64,000 bases of DNA from Chondrus crispus (Eukaryota > Rhodophyta > Florideophyceae > Gigartinales > Gigartinaceae), in the NCBI RefSeq assembly GCF_000350225.1, contig NW_005179264.1:21467-85466 (forward strand), given 5' to 3'. A model generated the notes under the pieces. That model did not search any database, was not told the DNA's origin, and saw only the letters and a list, made by a program, of their open reading frames with translations. Shown here piece by piece: positions 1 to 9,550 of the stretch. A program made the position numbers and the translations under genes. How positions within the stretch are numbered: the first letter of the stretch is position 1; every line of letters starts with the position of its first letter.

Positions 1-292
1 AAACCGTTTGTCGGTGCTCTTCTTCTTCGCCAACTTGCGCACTTAGATAGTACTTTGGGGCTACGTTTCCTCCCCTCGTAGGGTGAATAAAAATCGTAGC
101 CCGGTTCCGCGAACGGCATCGCACGGGCGCGATCGAGACGGAGCCGATGGTACCGATACGGGAAAACCGCAAATAGGACGGTTTGGGGCGAAAATGCGCG
201 AACGTAGCGCCTCCTGTCGGTCGAATCGCGCTGCGATGCGCGTGCGAGCGCGAGCGTCAGAACGGTGGGACGCGGTGCTGCTAAGCGCCGCG

Positions 293-3200
293 TTACGCTT
301 GAGTAGATCCTTCTCGTTGGCGCGTGCGCCAATATCGGTCTATGAGCGGCTGCGGGAGCCCATCGGCGGGCTCATACGTGTCGTCCGCAGCGGTATATCC
401 GTACCAGCGCACCTTGTACTGGGTCCCGCCTCGCGCTGTACGGTGTCCGACGATGCGGTCAACGACGTACTCTGCACTCGGGGCGGCCGCGGGAACCTCC
501 GATTCGGTCGCCGCTGCGGGGGTGGCGATATCCCCCGGCCCGCGTGGCATCTTAGTCACGCGGTCGATGCTCACGCGGTTCTCCACGCCGTCCTGCTCGA
601 TCAGGACCGTGGTATCCGTAGCGGAGCGCACGCGAAATGGACCCTCCGTCTTGGGCAAAAGCTTGGCGGAGAGGTCCTCCGTATCGGTCGGACTTTACGC
701 ACGCATACGACGGTCGACGCTTGTCAGCGGACGGGGCGGGCGATCCACGTAGACGAAATCGCCCGCCCTCACGACCGGACGGAAGCGGACCTTCCTGTCG
801 AAATTATCCTTGTACCGCTTTTGCGATGCGGTGAGTTTCGTCCGTGCGCGGTCGAGAGCGTCGCGGAGCTTGCGCAGCGTGGCCCTCTTGTACTGCACCG
901 GGGTCCGTGGGTCCTCCATGTGGGTCTGCGCGTCCTGCGGTACAGTACCGGGGAGGATCAAGCCGGTCGGTGGTCGCGTCAACACCAGGTCGAACGGAAT
1001 GGTCTCCGTCGACCGGTGGACCTGCGTGTTGTATGCGAAGGTCAGCGGTTGCCCGTAGTCATCCCAATCCCGCTGGTGCTCCTCCACGTAGTGTCGGAGA
1101 GGTTGCACCAGCGTGCGATTGAACCGTTCGGTTTGCCCATTCGTCTGGGGGTGGTAGGCTGTCGTGAGATAATGCCTCACCCCCAGGAGGGCGCATACCG
1201 CGTCGAAGAATTTCGCGGCGAACTGCGGGCCATTGTCGGTTAACACGTAGCGCGGCGCTCCGTAGACGTAGACCCAGTTGTCGAGGAACGCACTTGCGAC
1301 GACCGAAGCGGTGGTGGTCCGTAGTGGTATGCTGCGGGTTAGCTTAGAGAACCGATCGGTAATGACCAGTACGTGCTGATTTCCGGGCGCGGTCTTGGGC
1401 AGCGGGCCCAGGAGGTCCATCGCGACAAACTCCATGGGGCCCGCCGCCGGGAACAGCTTGAGATCCTTCTGGTTCTTGACAAGCGTCCCGCGGGTAGCAG
1501 CGCACGAGGTGCAGTTCCGTACGGTCGCAAACGCGTCACTGGCCATGTGTGGGCAGTAGTACTCCCTGCGAAGGGTGCAATACATACGCGTCGCTCCCGG
1601 GTGACCTGCCAACCTCGGATGGTGTGCCAGATACAGTACCCGGGGGCGCAACCGAGTCGGTACGACGCGCTGTAGGGTTCCGTCCAGCGGGGACTTCCTT
1701 ACGAGGAAACCGTAGCGGTCGACGTCGAACTTCGAGTTCGGCTCTCCGACCGTATTGGCCGCTGCGCGACAGAAGGCGTCGTCGGCCTGCTCGCGTAGGA
1801 AATCGTCGACCGAGATGGACGAGACGTCGCGTTCCTCGGGAGTAACCGCGAGCTCGTAAAATCCGTCCGGACGGTCTTGGGTCGGGTCCCAGTGCACCAT
1901 GCCCAGGAGGGACGCGCTGCCTTCCTGCGACTGGACAACGAAGCACGGGACATCGTCATCGACCGGAGTGGTGTCTCCGCCGTCGGTGCGTACGCGCGAG
2001 ACGCCATCCGCGAGTTGGTGCTTGACGGCTGGGCGGTACTGTACTTCGCAGTCGTACTCCGCCAAGCGCAGGCGCCAGCGAGCGAGCCGACCGGAACCTT
2101 CCGCTAAATTGAGGACCTAGCGTAGGGCCTCGTGATCCGTGCGGAGGTTGAACGCGCTTCTGTATAGGTACGGCCGTAGGGTGAGGATGCTCCACACTAC
2201 GGCCAAGCATTCCTTTTCGGTAGTCGTATAATTGCGCTCCGCATCGGTCAACGCGCGGCTCCAATATCCGATCGGTCGAGTACCTCCATCGGGTTGCTCC
2301 TGTAGAAGGGCGCAACCCACTTGGTGTCCGCACGCGTCGGTGTCCAGCGTATATTTCCGTCCGTAGCGGGGCAGCGCGAGGATTGGCGTCGACACGAGGC
2401 GCCGCTTCAACTCCTCAAACGCCGCGTATTCTGCATCGGTTAACATCTCGAACTCGTAGGGCTGATTCTTGCCGGTCTTCTTATTCAGCGGCGTGGCGAT
2501 CTTAGCGAATCCTGGCAAAAACCGTCGGTAAACGTTGCACATCCCGAGAAAGGATCGCAGTTCCGTTTGGTTCGTAGGCGCGCGCGCGCTCGATCGCGAT
2601 GACGTTGCGTCGCTCCACCTCCAACGTCCCGGACGGATGACGTGCCCGAGATAGGTTACGGAGGTGTCGAAAAACGCGCACTTCGCCAATTTTAGCGACA
2701 CGCCCGCAGTATGTAGAAGCCGTAGTACCTCGCGCACGTGCGCCATATGTTCCGTAACGGTTCGCGAGTAGACGATGACGTCATCGAGGTAGACCAGCGC
2801 GGTCTCCCATTTCACGCGGGACAGGATGATGTCGACCTCTCGTTGAAATGTCGCGGGCGCGTTTTTGAGACCGAGCGGCATGCGTAGAAAGCGGTAGAGG
2901 CCCGAATGCGACGCGAATGTTGTTTTATCGCGGTCCTCCTCGGCGATCTCCACCTGCCAATACCCACTATTACAGTCTAGCGTGGTAAAGACAGTGGCAT
3001 CGCCGAGCGAGTCGATACATTCGTCCATGCGCGGTAGTGGGTTGGAGTCGCGAACCGTAACGGCGTTTAGCTTGCGATAGTCCACGCAGAACCGCATGGT
3101 CCCGTACTTTTTAGGGACGAAGACCACGGGGCTCGCCCACTCGGCCGATGTCGGTTCGATGACTCCCGCGCGCAGCATGCGGTCGATTTCCTTCTTCTCC

Positions 3201-4504
3201 TTCTCGCGCGCGATGGGTCCGGCTCGGTAGGGTGTTTGGTAGATCGGCTTCGCACCTGGCTGCAGCTCGATGCGATTCTTCGTAGCATCGATCTTACCCA
3301 AGTGGTCGGACCACATGTCCTTGAACTCGGACAGCATATCCATAATTTCCGACCGGACGGTACTGTCTTCTGCGCCGATGTGGACGTCTTCTTCCCACGA
3401 GCGGGTCATCTCCGCGTCCGTATCGGTCCGCTCATCCGCTTTCGCGGGATTGCCACTGTGGGCGTCGTCCTTTTCCGGTTCTTCGCGTCGCACGCCTCCT
3501 CCCGTAGCGGTGGAGGACTTTCTTCTGCCATCGTCCGTAACTTTTTGTTTGCGTCGCGCTTGTTCCTCCGTAGCGGTCGAGGAATTATTTTTGTTCCGTC
3601 CCCCTTCCTTAGCGTCGGCCTGTCCGGGGGCCGACACGCCAAGTGTCAGGATGTGTGTGGGGGATGGCAACGCGGGACCGACAACGGTATGCCTGGGGAC
3701 GTGGACCGCGCGGTTTCCGAAGTTGCTAACGAGCACCGTAAAGGACTCGCCCGGGAAGTGGTCCATGACCCCCTGGGCCATCAGGCATAAATTCTTATGC
3801 GCCGTTTTGGGGTGGTTTTGCAGGAAGCAAAGCCCCCCAACCGGTGTTGCGACGCGTACCATCGCTTGGGTCATCGGGGGTATCGTGACCCCCTTGACCA
3901 CGCGAATTTTCCGTGACGGTACGTTCGTCGGGAACTGCGCGCGCTTCCGGTCGGCCGAATTTTCCTCCTGCGGGAGCTGCTGCGACGGTCCCCTCGAGGC
4001 CATCTTGCGGTTGTGCCTCGAGGGTGTGACTCCCGTCAGCGCTACGGACGGCGCATGATGGAACAGCACCTTCCTCTGCGGTGGCAGGATCGCCTTCACG
4101 TGGCGATCCAGGAACGTGGTTCCGAGGATACAGTCCACCGTAATGTTGATGACGACCAAGAACGATACGCGCGCGACGAACTCACCAATCCGGACGTACA
4201 GTTTGAGCTCGCCGAGGGCCTTCATCGACCTATTCGAAGCGTCGATGAGCGGCGGGCTCCGCGCGGACTTGATGGCGGCGCGCCACGGCTCGGCTACACA
4301 ACGGAGGTGTATTAGATTCGGGCCGGCGCCCGAATCTAGGACCGGCGTGATGGCGCACATCATCGCGCGTCGTTGTCCGACCGATGCGGTGACCTTATAA
4401 TTTTGCTTCTTGAAGAAGCAAATTGCCGCTTCGTCCGTTCGGCTCTGCGATTGCGCTTGTACCGAAGCGGTCGATGGGGTGCCTTGTTTATTGAGGCTTG
4501 GCAC
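293..4504 (-). pseudogene. pol: Gypsy A pol: protease-RT-RNase H-integrase-chromodomain, two in-frame stops
   Basis: One frame covers the polyprotein but is cut by TAG at 2117-2119 (RNase H) and TAA at 695-697 (after the integrase core). An aspartic protease motif LDSGAG lies near the start, followed by RT with YLDD, RNase H with TDHEALR just before the TAG, an integrase with a His/Cys zinc region and a DDE core (AMDLLG, LTDNG, QTERF), and a chromodomain with VRWYGYT at the end. No ATG opens the frame; position 4504 is only the first near-cognate codon. Pol lies in the -1 frame relative to the upstream gag frame, which fits translation as a gag-pol fusion by -1 frameshifting. The TAG sits where a Trp is usual, suggesting TGG to TAG. 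Confidence 0.9.
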
Positions 4505-4524
4505 GGGGAGGATCGTCGACGCCT

Positions 4525-5856
4525 CTACGCGTCCTCCCCGGCTTCCCCCGTCAACCCAAGGTCCTCCGGCCCCTCATCCGTCAGCGGTAGCGCGGGTTCT
4601 TCCGATTGGACGGTCTCGCGCGGCTCAACCACGTTGATGCCCGTGGGAGCCTGCGCACGCGAATTTCGCCAAGCGGACGGCGGCTGCCGCTCGAATGGCG
4701 AACTCGGACGGAGACCTTGGCGGATCCGAAGCTTTTGATAATTGGCCTCGCGGGCCTGCAAAAGCTTCGACCGCAGCGCGCTATCCGCTACCACAGGACA
4801 TTGCTCCTGTCGGTGGGTCAGGTCCAGACAGAACCGACACGGCGGGGGTCCAGGTAATCCTTGGTTGAAGAACCGGACCCGCTGGTTCTGTACTGGCCTT
4901 CCGTACGGATGTGCGCCCGCGTCACCGTGTTGGGCGGGCGCCATCGGTGCGCCCGCCGGGGACGAGGCAGGTGACGGATGGTAGCTAGTCGGCGGCGAGC
5001 TAAGCGAGCTCGGCGTCGCCGACTGGTCCGTCACCGCCAGTATCTCCTCCGTTTCGGTTCCGCACGCTGTCGGGAGTTCAGATAGGGAATCGACCGACAG
5101 CACGGGCCTTGTCCGCGCGTTGCGCGTGAATCTTCTCACCGAATCGGACGGTGCTTGAGGCGACGCGAACGAGGTCGCCTGTCTTCGAGCCGAGCGGTGC
5201 GTCTCGCCTATCGCTTGCGAGTAGCGTGCCACCGCTTGGTAATCCACGCCCGGATGCGTCGCGAGATAATTCCGCACCTGCGCGCACGTCGCTGGCAGAA
5301 GTCCCTCAACGAAAAGGGACTTCAAGCGCCTGTCCGAAAATACGGTTCCGCAGCGCAACGCCTTGTCCCACAACTGGTTACTGCACACCTCCTCCGTCAT
5401 ATTAGAGCTCTGACGGAAGGAGCTGACATCACCGACCGCTTCGGAAATAACTTCGTCCGTCGCGTACGTGGGTAATAAAAAGTTAACAAGTTCCGCGTAG
5501 GTTTCGAGCATATCGTGCTGCTCCGCATCGACCGCCATGGTGTTCCCGTGTAGCCTGGACTGGAGCAAGGCGTGAGCCTGCCCAGTCAAATAGAACTGGA
5601 AACACCATACGTCCGCGCCTTCGCTGACCCCATTGTGGTCGCAGGCCATCTTGAAGCGCGCGAGAAACCCTAGCACCGCGATTGGATCTTGACCACCGAA
5701 CGTGTCGGTTTTCAGCTGGACGTCCAACTTCTTCCGATAGCGGTTAACTCGCCGCGCGGTACTCGCGTTGTAGCGCGCGCTGCCATTTTCCAGCCTATAC
5801 GTGCGGTAGTCGACGGCCTTGGTGAACAGGTCGTTCAGCGGCCTGATCACCGGCAA
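4525..5856 (-). CDS. gag: Gypsy A gag, capsid-nucleocapsid part
   Basis: A 443-codon frame encoding the capsid-like region and a C-terminal zinc knuckle of form CX2CX4HX4C (CRFCLDLTHRQEQC), which binds RNA during particle assembly. The first residues align with the end of the first gag frame of gypsy B (both carry a DYR-YRL block), so this is the continuation of gag rather than a separate gene. It overlaps the upstream frame by 10 bases and is -1 to it. Whether the step is programmed frameshifting or an indel cannot be told from one copy. It ends 20 bases before the pol frame. Confidence 0.85.
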   Translation of the reverse strand: MPVIRPLNDLFTKAVDYRTYRLENGSARYNASTARRVNRYRKKLDVQLKTDTFGGQDPIAVLGFLARFKMACDHNGVSEGADVWCFQFYLTGQAHALLQSRLHGNTMAVDAEQHDMLETYAELVNFLLPTYATDEVISEAVGDVSSFRQSSNMTEEVCSNQLWDKALRCGTVFSDRRLKSLFVEGLLPATCAQVRNYLATHPGVDYQAVARYSQAIGETHRSARRQATSFASPQAPSDSVRRFTRNARTRPVLSVDSLSELPTACGTETEEILAVTDQSATPSSLSSPPTSYHPSPASSPAGAPMAPAQHGDAGAHPYGRPVQNQRVRFFNQGLPGPPPCRFCLDLTHRQEQCPVVADSALRSKLLQAREANYQKLRIRQGLRPSSPFERQPPSAWRNSRAQAPTGINVVEPRETVQSEEPALPLTDEGPEDLGLTGEAGEDA

Positions 5857-7007
5857 CCGTTTCGGATCCCGCCTCGGGGCAGACCGGCGGTCTCTGCCCC
5901 TGCGATGGCAGTCTCCTCCGCCGCCGGGGCTACTGTAGCCGTCCAGGTCGGAGTCTTCTCGCCGGAACCGACGTCGGTCGCGCGCATTGCGACCTCTGCG
6001 GTCGCTTCTGCGCGATTCGTCCGACTCAGTGTCGTCGTCATCGGAGGGGTATCCACCTCCTCCGGCATCGCGGTATCGCGTCCTTCGCGGTTATCATCGG
6101 AGGGGTAACCGACCCCTCCGGCATCGCGGTATCGCGCGTAGCGTCCGTCGCGGTTCTTGCGCGTCGCCCTGTGGCGACGTCTTGGGTCTTCTTCCTCGGA
6201 GGGGATTTCTGTACCCTCCGAGTTATATCCTTGAGCGCCGGGTGCGCTTCTTCTGCTCGACCGATACGGCTGTCGCTTTTCTGTCGCGACGCGCCCCGGG
6301 CGGTTTTCTGTCCCGCGGGGGCCAGCCGTATCGGCGAGTACGGGAGGGCCATTTTCTGTGGGCCCTCCTGTAGCACCATAAATTGGTGGGAGGTAAATGG
6401 TCTTACCCTCCGGGTGAGGGGCCATTATACCGATCCCGGGTGTGGCGCCGATCGGTTCAGCGTGCGGTAGCGTAAAATCCGGAGCGGTTGAGTCGCGCTG
6501 CGCGTGCGCGTCGACTCCTGCTTCGGCGGGAAAGGTCGTGGCCAGACGATTGGCCACGGCGGAGCTGATCGCTCCCTTTAGAGCCGTACCGGACGGGGAT
6601 TCTTCGTCCATAGTAGCGAGCGCTGTCACCACCTCGCGTTGGACTAGAGCGGGTAGTAGCTCGTCCAAATGCGGTGGTATCGCGCTGCGCACGTGCTCGT
6701 CTACGAGTGCGGGCACCGTTCGGTCAAGGCACACGCGCGCGACCTGGGGGAGTTCTGTAGTGAGGAACTCCTCGACGCAGGCCTGCAGGCGCGGCTGAAT
6801 CGCGTCGATCATCCATTGGACGCGATTCACGGTGCCTGCCGACGCGGCCGGCGAAACATCCGATGCGGACGCTCGCGCGCGGCCCGGTCGCGGTGGCGGA
6901 CGCAGCAGGGCTTCCGGGTTCTCCACCCGGGGGCGCGGTGCGCCACTGCCACTGCAGGTGCTCAGACGCCCGGAGGCGGGGTCTCCCCCTTCTTCCAGTC
7001 GGTTCAT
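5847..7007 (-). CDS. gag: Gypsy A gag, N-terminal part
   Basis: A 386-residue protein rich in Arg, Pro, Ala and Glu, with an Asn-Arg start. The ATG at 7007 is chosen because the inverted second copy at 63360 begins at the equivalent ATG with nearly the same protein; an upstream near-cognate codon extends the frame 13 residues but is not needed. Central repeated acidic/Ser stretches (about residues 270-340) look disordered. No catalytic domain is visible. It probably forms the matrix-like part of gag and continues into the next frame by a -1 step. Confidence 0.8.
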   Translation of the reverse strand: MNRLEEGGDPASGRLSTCSGSGAPRPRVENPEALLRPPPRPGRARASASDVSPAASAGTVNRVQWMIDAIQPRLQACVEEFLTTELPQVARVCLDRTVPALVDEHVRSAIPPHLDELLPALVQREVVTALATMDEESPSGTALKGAISSAVANRLATTFPAEAGVDAHAQRDSTAPDFTLPHAEPIGATPGIGIMAPHPEGKTIYLPPIYGATGGPTENGPPVLADTAGPRGTENRPGRVATEKRQPYRSSRRSAPGAQGYNSEGTEIPSEEEDPRRRHRATRKNRDGRYARYRDAGGVGYPSDDNREGRDTAMPEEVDTPPMTTTLSRTNRAEATAEVAMRATDVGSGEKTPTWTATVAPAAEETAIAGAETAGLPRGGIRNGCR

Positions 7008-7119
7008 CGTCGAATACGCTTCGCGATCGACGCGGTGATTTCTCAACCTTTTCCGTCCGTACGGTTCTGCGCGCGATCGAGCGACTACGCGTGAGGCTCA
7101 ACCTCAAGAGTTATCCCCT

Positions 7120-7133
7120 CCACAAGAGTACCA
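7120..7133 (-). other. Gypsy A primer-binding site
   Basis: On the minus strand TGGTACTCTTGTGG starts three bases after the LTR end (CACA then TTT). It begins TGG, complementary to the CCA tail of a tRNA, and is preserved in the second copy at 63234-63247. I cannot name the tRNA without a tRNA set for this genome. Confidence 0.65.
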
Positions 7134-7136
7134 AAA

Positions 7137-7805
7137 TGTGCGATAACTCTTCTCCGCCTTGGGTTGGGTGAGAGGAGGAGGCTATAGCGAGGGAGCACGC
7201 GGCGTGGACGCGACGCGCTAATTGAACCGATCGGACGAGCTCGCGAAAAGGGAGTGGCTCACTGGCCGGTTACGGGCAGTCGCCCCGTGGTGTGTGAACG
7301 GGAGCGACCGGTAACGGGTTAGAAGCCAGCGCGCGCGATAGACAACCGAAACGGACGTATATAGGCGCGAAAGGGACGGGGGCGAGCTTGCTCCCGTTTA
7401 CGGTGGGGTCAGGTGCCACGTCTTAACCCCGCAGAGGGACGCCTCGGACACCTGTCCCAGTACAGTAATACAGTACCTGCCGCCTAGTGCGTGCCGGGTA
7501 CTGTACACAATTAAAAAGCTAGCGCCATAATTACTACCACCGCACGGACGCTGCTACTACACGTGTGCACTACTGTACACGCGTGTTGCTTACAGACTAC
7601 CGCACGGACGACACGTGTGCTAACGCGCACACGCAACACGCGTAGACTACCGCTCGGACGACACGTGAGCTACTGTACACGTGCGCCCCGCCACGACCGG
7701 TTGGTACACGCGCGCGCTCCCTACACGTGGGCACACCCGCCCACGTGTGCACCGTCACGGCCGTCTGTACTGTAGACCAACGCGCGGGCCGGTCGTTGTA
7801 TCACA
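7137..7805 (-). repeat. Gypsy A 5' LTR (669 bp)
   Basis: Ends TGTG/CACA in element orientation. Aligns along its length with the LTR at 62610-63231 on the other strand. It carries tandem units with ACCGC(A/T)CGGACGACACGTG, several CACGTG and GTACTGTAC motifs, and a TATATA box (element sense, about 7360). It is about 47 bp longer than the other copy because one ACGTG-bearing unit is repeated. Confidence 0.88.
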
Positions 7806-8248
7806 GAGGAGGCCGGAGCAAATCGGGAGGAGCGGGGGTAAGTGCCGAGGGCGGAGGTGGTTGAGCAGAGACGGTGGCTGCAGGAATGGGAGCCGCGGTG
7901 GGGACGTTGGGAGCAACGGTGAGGACACTGGGAGCAGAAATATTCTGCCATCATGCCGGTCGACCTCCCCATCCCGAGTGGCCAATTTCGAAAGGGCGTC
8001 AAGAAGGCATTTTAGTTGACCAACATGCCTGATTTATCGCATCGACTTCCTAGCTTAGTTATTCAATCTACATATTTCTACCGTAGGAATGACAGATTTT
8101 TGCAGCTTCCTCTACGAATGGCACGCACCCAGACAGTTCTTACATATAGGTTGTTTGCAAGTGCCACAACATTGTACCTCTTTTGCAATGCCCTTCTTTT
8201 GAAATTTTCTCCCTCTGTAGGTGACCGAATGATTATAAGAGCAAAAGG
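7806..8248. other. Host flank of gypsy A, no gene seen
   Basis: The first 150 bases are G/A-rich on the plus strand (GGAGGAGCGGGGG type) with imperfect repeats of TGGGAGC. No reading frame looks protein-like. This should be the integration flank; the 5 bases after the LTR can be compared with the missing 3' flank. Confidence 0.5.
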
Positions 8249-9490
8249 CTACAATATGTAGCCTTTGCTTTCACTCTCATGTGATTCCGGATAATTCAGC
8301 CGTCTGGCGGCATCTTCAGCGCGATTATATTTCTCTACCACGTTTGTGTAATACATCGGAGTTACATTGCGTTGGTTAGTGGACTCAAATGGCAAGTACT
8401 GGGATACGTTAATTGTTTGGAAGCTGTGCATGTGGTCCGAGATAGACGATTTCTGTGTTCTTTGTACATACTCCCGAGCCAACTCCAATGNNNNNNNNNN
8501 NNNNNNNNNNNNNNNNNNNNNNNNNNNNNNNNNNNNNNNNNNNNNNNNNNNNNNNNNNNNNNNNNNNNNNNNNNNNNNNNNNNNNNNNNNNNNNNNNNNN
8601 NNNNNNNNNNNNNNNNNNNNNNNNNNNNNNNNNNNNNNNNNNNNNNNNNNNNNNNNNNNNNNNNNNNNNNNNNNNNNNNNNNNNNNNNNNNNNNNNNNNN
8701 NNNNNNNNNNNNNNNNNNNNNNNNNNNNNNNNNNNNNNNNNNNNNNNNNNNNNNNNNNNNNNNNNNNNNNNNNNNNNNNNNNNNNNNNNNNNNNNNNNNN
8801 NNNNNNNNNNNNNNNNNNNNNNNNNNNNNNNNNNNNNNNNNNNNNNNNNNNNNNNNNNNNNNNNNNNNNNNNNNNNNNNNNNNNNNNNNNNNNNNNNNNN
8901 NNNNNNNNNNNNNNNNNNNNNNNNNNNNNNNNNNNNNNNNNNNNNNNNNNNNNNNNNNNNNNNNNNNNNNNNNNNNNNNNNNNNNNNNNNNNNNNNNNNN
9001 NNNNNNNNNNNNNNNNNNNNNNNNNNNNNNNNNNNNNNNNNNNNNNNNNNNNNNNNNNNNNNNNNNNNNNNNNNNNNNNNNNNNNNNNNNNNNNNNNNNN
9101 NNNNNNNNNNNNNNNNNNNNNNNNNNNNNNNNNNNNNNNNNNNNNGGTTAAAGCAGCGTGACGAGGCCTGTGTAGGGTGGCAGGCGCAGCAGAGGCGGCG
9201 GCGGTGGCGGGGGAGGGCGGGTGGTGTGGACGGGAGGCACGGGCGGGTGAAGCAGGGCGAGGAGGCGCGGCCAGGATGGCGTGCGAAGGCGAAGGCGGGG
9301 CGGCGGTCGCGGTCGCGGTCGCGGTCGCGGGGAAGAGCGGTGGGGCGCGCGACGTTTCGAGAGACGCGTTGGAGGTGCTTCCGCCGTACCCGTCCGCGCA
9401 GGGCGCGAGCGCGTTGGCGTGAAGCGGATGCGGCGGGTGCGGCGACGGAGGGAAGTCGACGGACGACGATGTCTTCTTCTTCTTCGTCAT
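8249..9490 (-). CDS. Hypothetical gene spanning an assembly gap (partial)
   Basis: The last 80 codons (8249-8490) look protein-like, with charged and hydrophobic residues alternating (for example NVVEKYNRAEDAARRLNY) and ending in a TAA. Across the 655-base N run the same frame reopens into a Pro/Ala/Ser-rich low-complexity N-terminus starting MTKKKKTSSS at 9490. Frame agreement across the gap is not evidence because the gap length is nominal. It may be one gene, two genes, or a chance frame. No domain is recognised. Confidence 0.3.
   Translation of the reverse strand: MTKKKKTSSSVDFPPSPHPPHPLHANALAPCADGYGGSTSNASLETSRAPPLFPATATATATAAPPSPSHAILAAPPRPASPARASRPHHPPSPATAAASAAPATLHRPRHAALTXXXXXXXXXXXXXXXXXXXXXXXXXXXXXXXXXXXXXXXXXXXXXXXXXXXXXXXXXXXXXXXXXXXXXXXXXXXXXXXXXXXXXXXXXXXXXXXXXXXXXXXXXXXXXXXXXXXXXXXXXXXXXXXXXXXXXXXXXXXXXXXXXXXXXXXXXXXXXXXXXXXXXXXXXXXXXXXXXXXXXXXXXXXXXXXXXXXXXXXXXXXXXXXXXXXXXXXXXXXLELAREYVQRTQKSSISDHMHSFQTINVSQYLPFESTNQRNVTPMYYTNVVEKYNRAEDAARRLNYPESHESESKGYIL
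8491..9145. other. Assembly gap (run of N)
   Basis: 655 consecutive N. The right flank is very GC-rich with GGTCGC and GT repeats, a probable cause of the gap. Confidence 0.99.
9305..9328. repeat. GGTCGC hexanucleotide repeat (4 units)
   Basis: Four perfect GGTCGC units within a GC-rich stretch next to the gap. On the minus strand they encode alternating Ala-Thr. A (GT) run follows at about 9491-9505. Confidence 0.9.
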
Positions 9491-9550
9491 CGTGTGTGTG
9501 TGTGTGTTTCTCTGAACCAGGAAACATGCTATGATCGTTGTGCCCCTCAA

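Larger units (their letters stand above)
1..7805 (-). mobile_element. Gypsy A: Ty3/gypsy chromovirus, 5' part (continues past base 1)
   Basis: LTR retrotransposon read right to left: 5' LTR (7137-7805), primer-binding site, gag in two frames, and a pol with protease, reverse transcriptase, RNase H, integrase and C-terminal chromodomain. The order RT before integrase and the chromodomain define a Ty3/gypsy chromovirus; such chromodomains tether integration to modified chromatin. The 3' LTR lies outside the window, so the target duplication cannot be checked. The outer edge is set by alignment with a second copy starting at 62610 on the opposite strand; both LTRs begin TGTG and end CACA. Pol has two in-frame stops, so this copy is not autonomous as assembled. 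Confidence 0.93.

Noticed and set aside
83-1243. 386-codon plus-strand frame
   Set aside because: Lies opposite the integrase-chromodomain frame of gypsy A and has the Arg-rich composition of a reverse-strand shadow.
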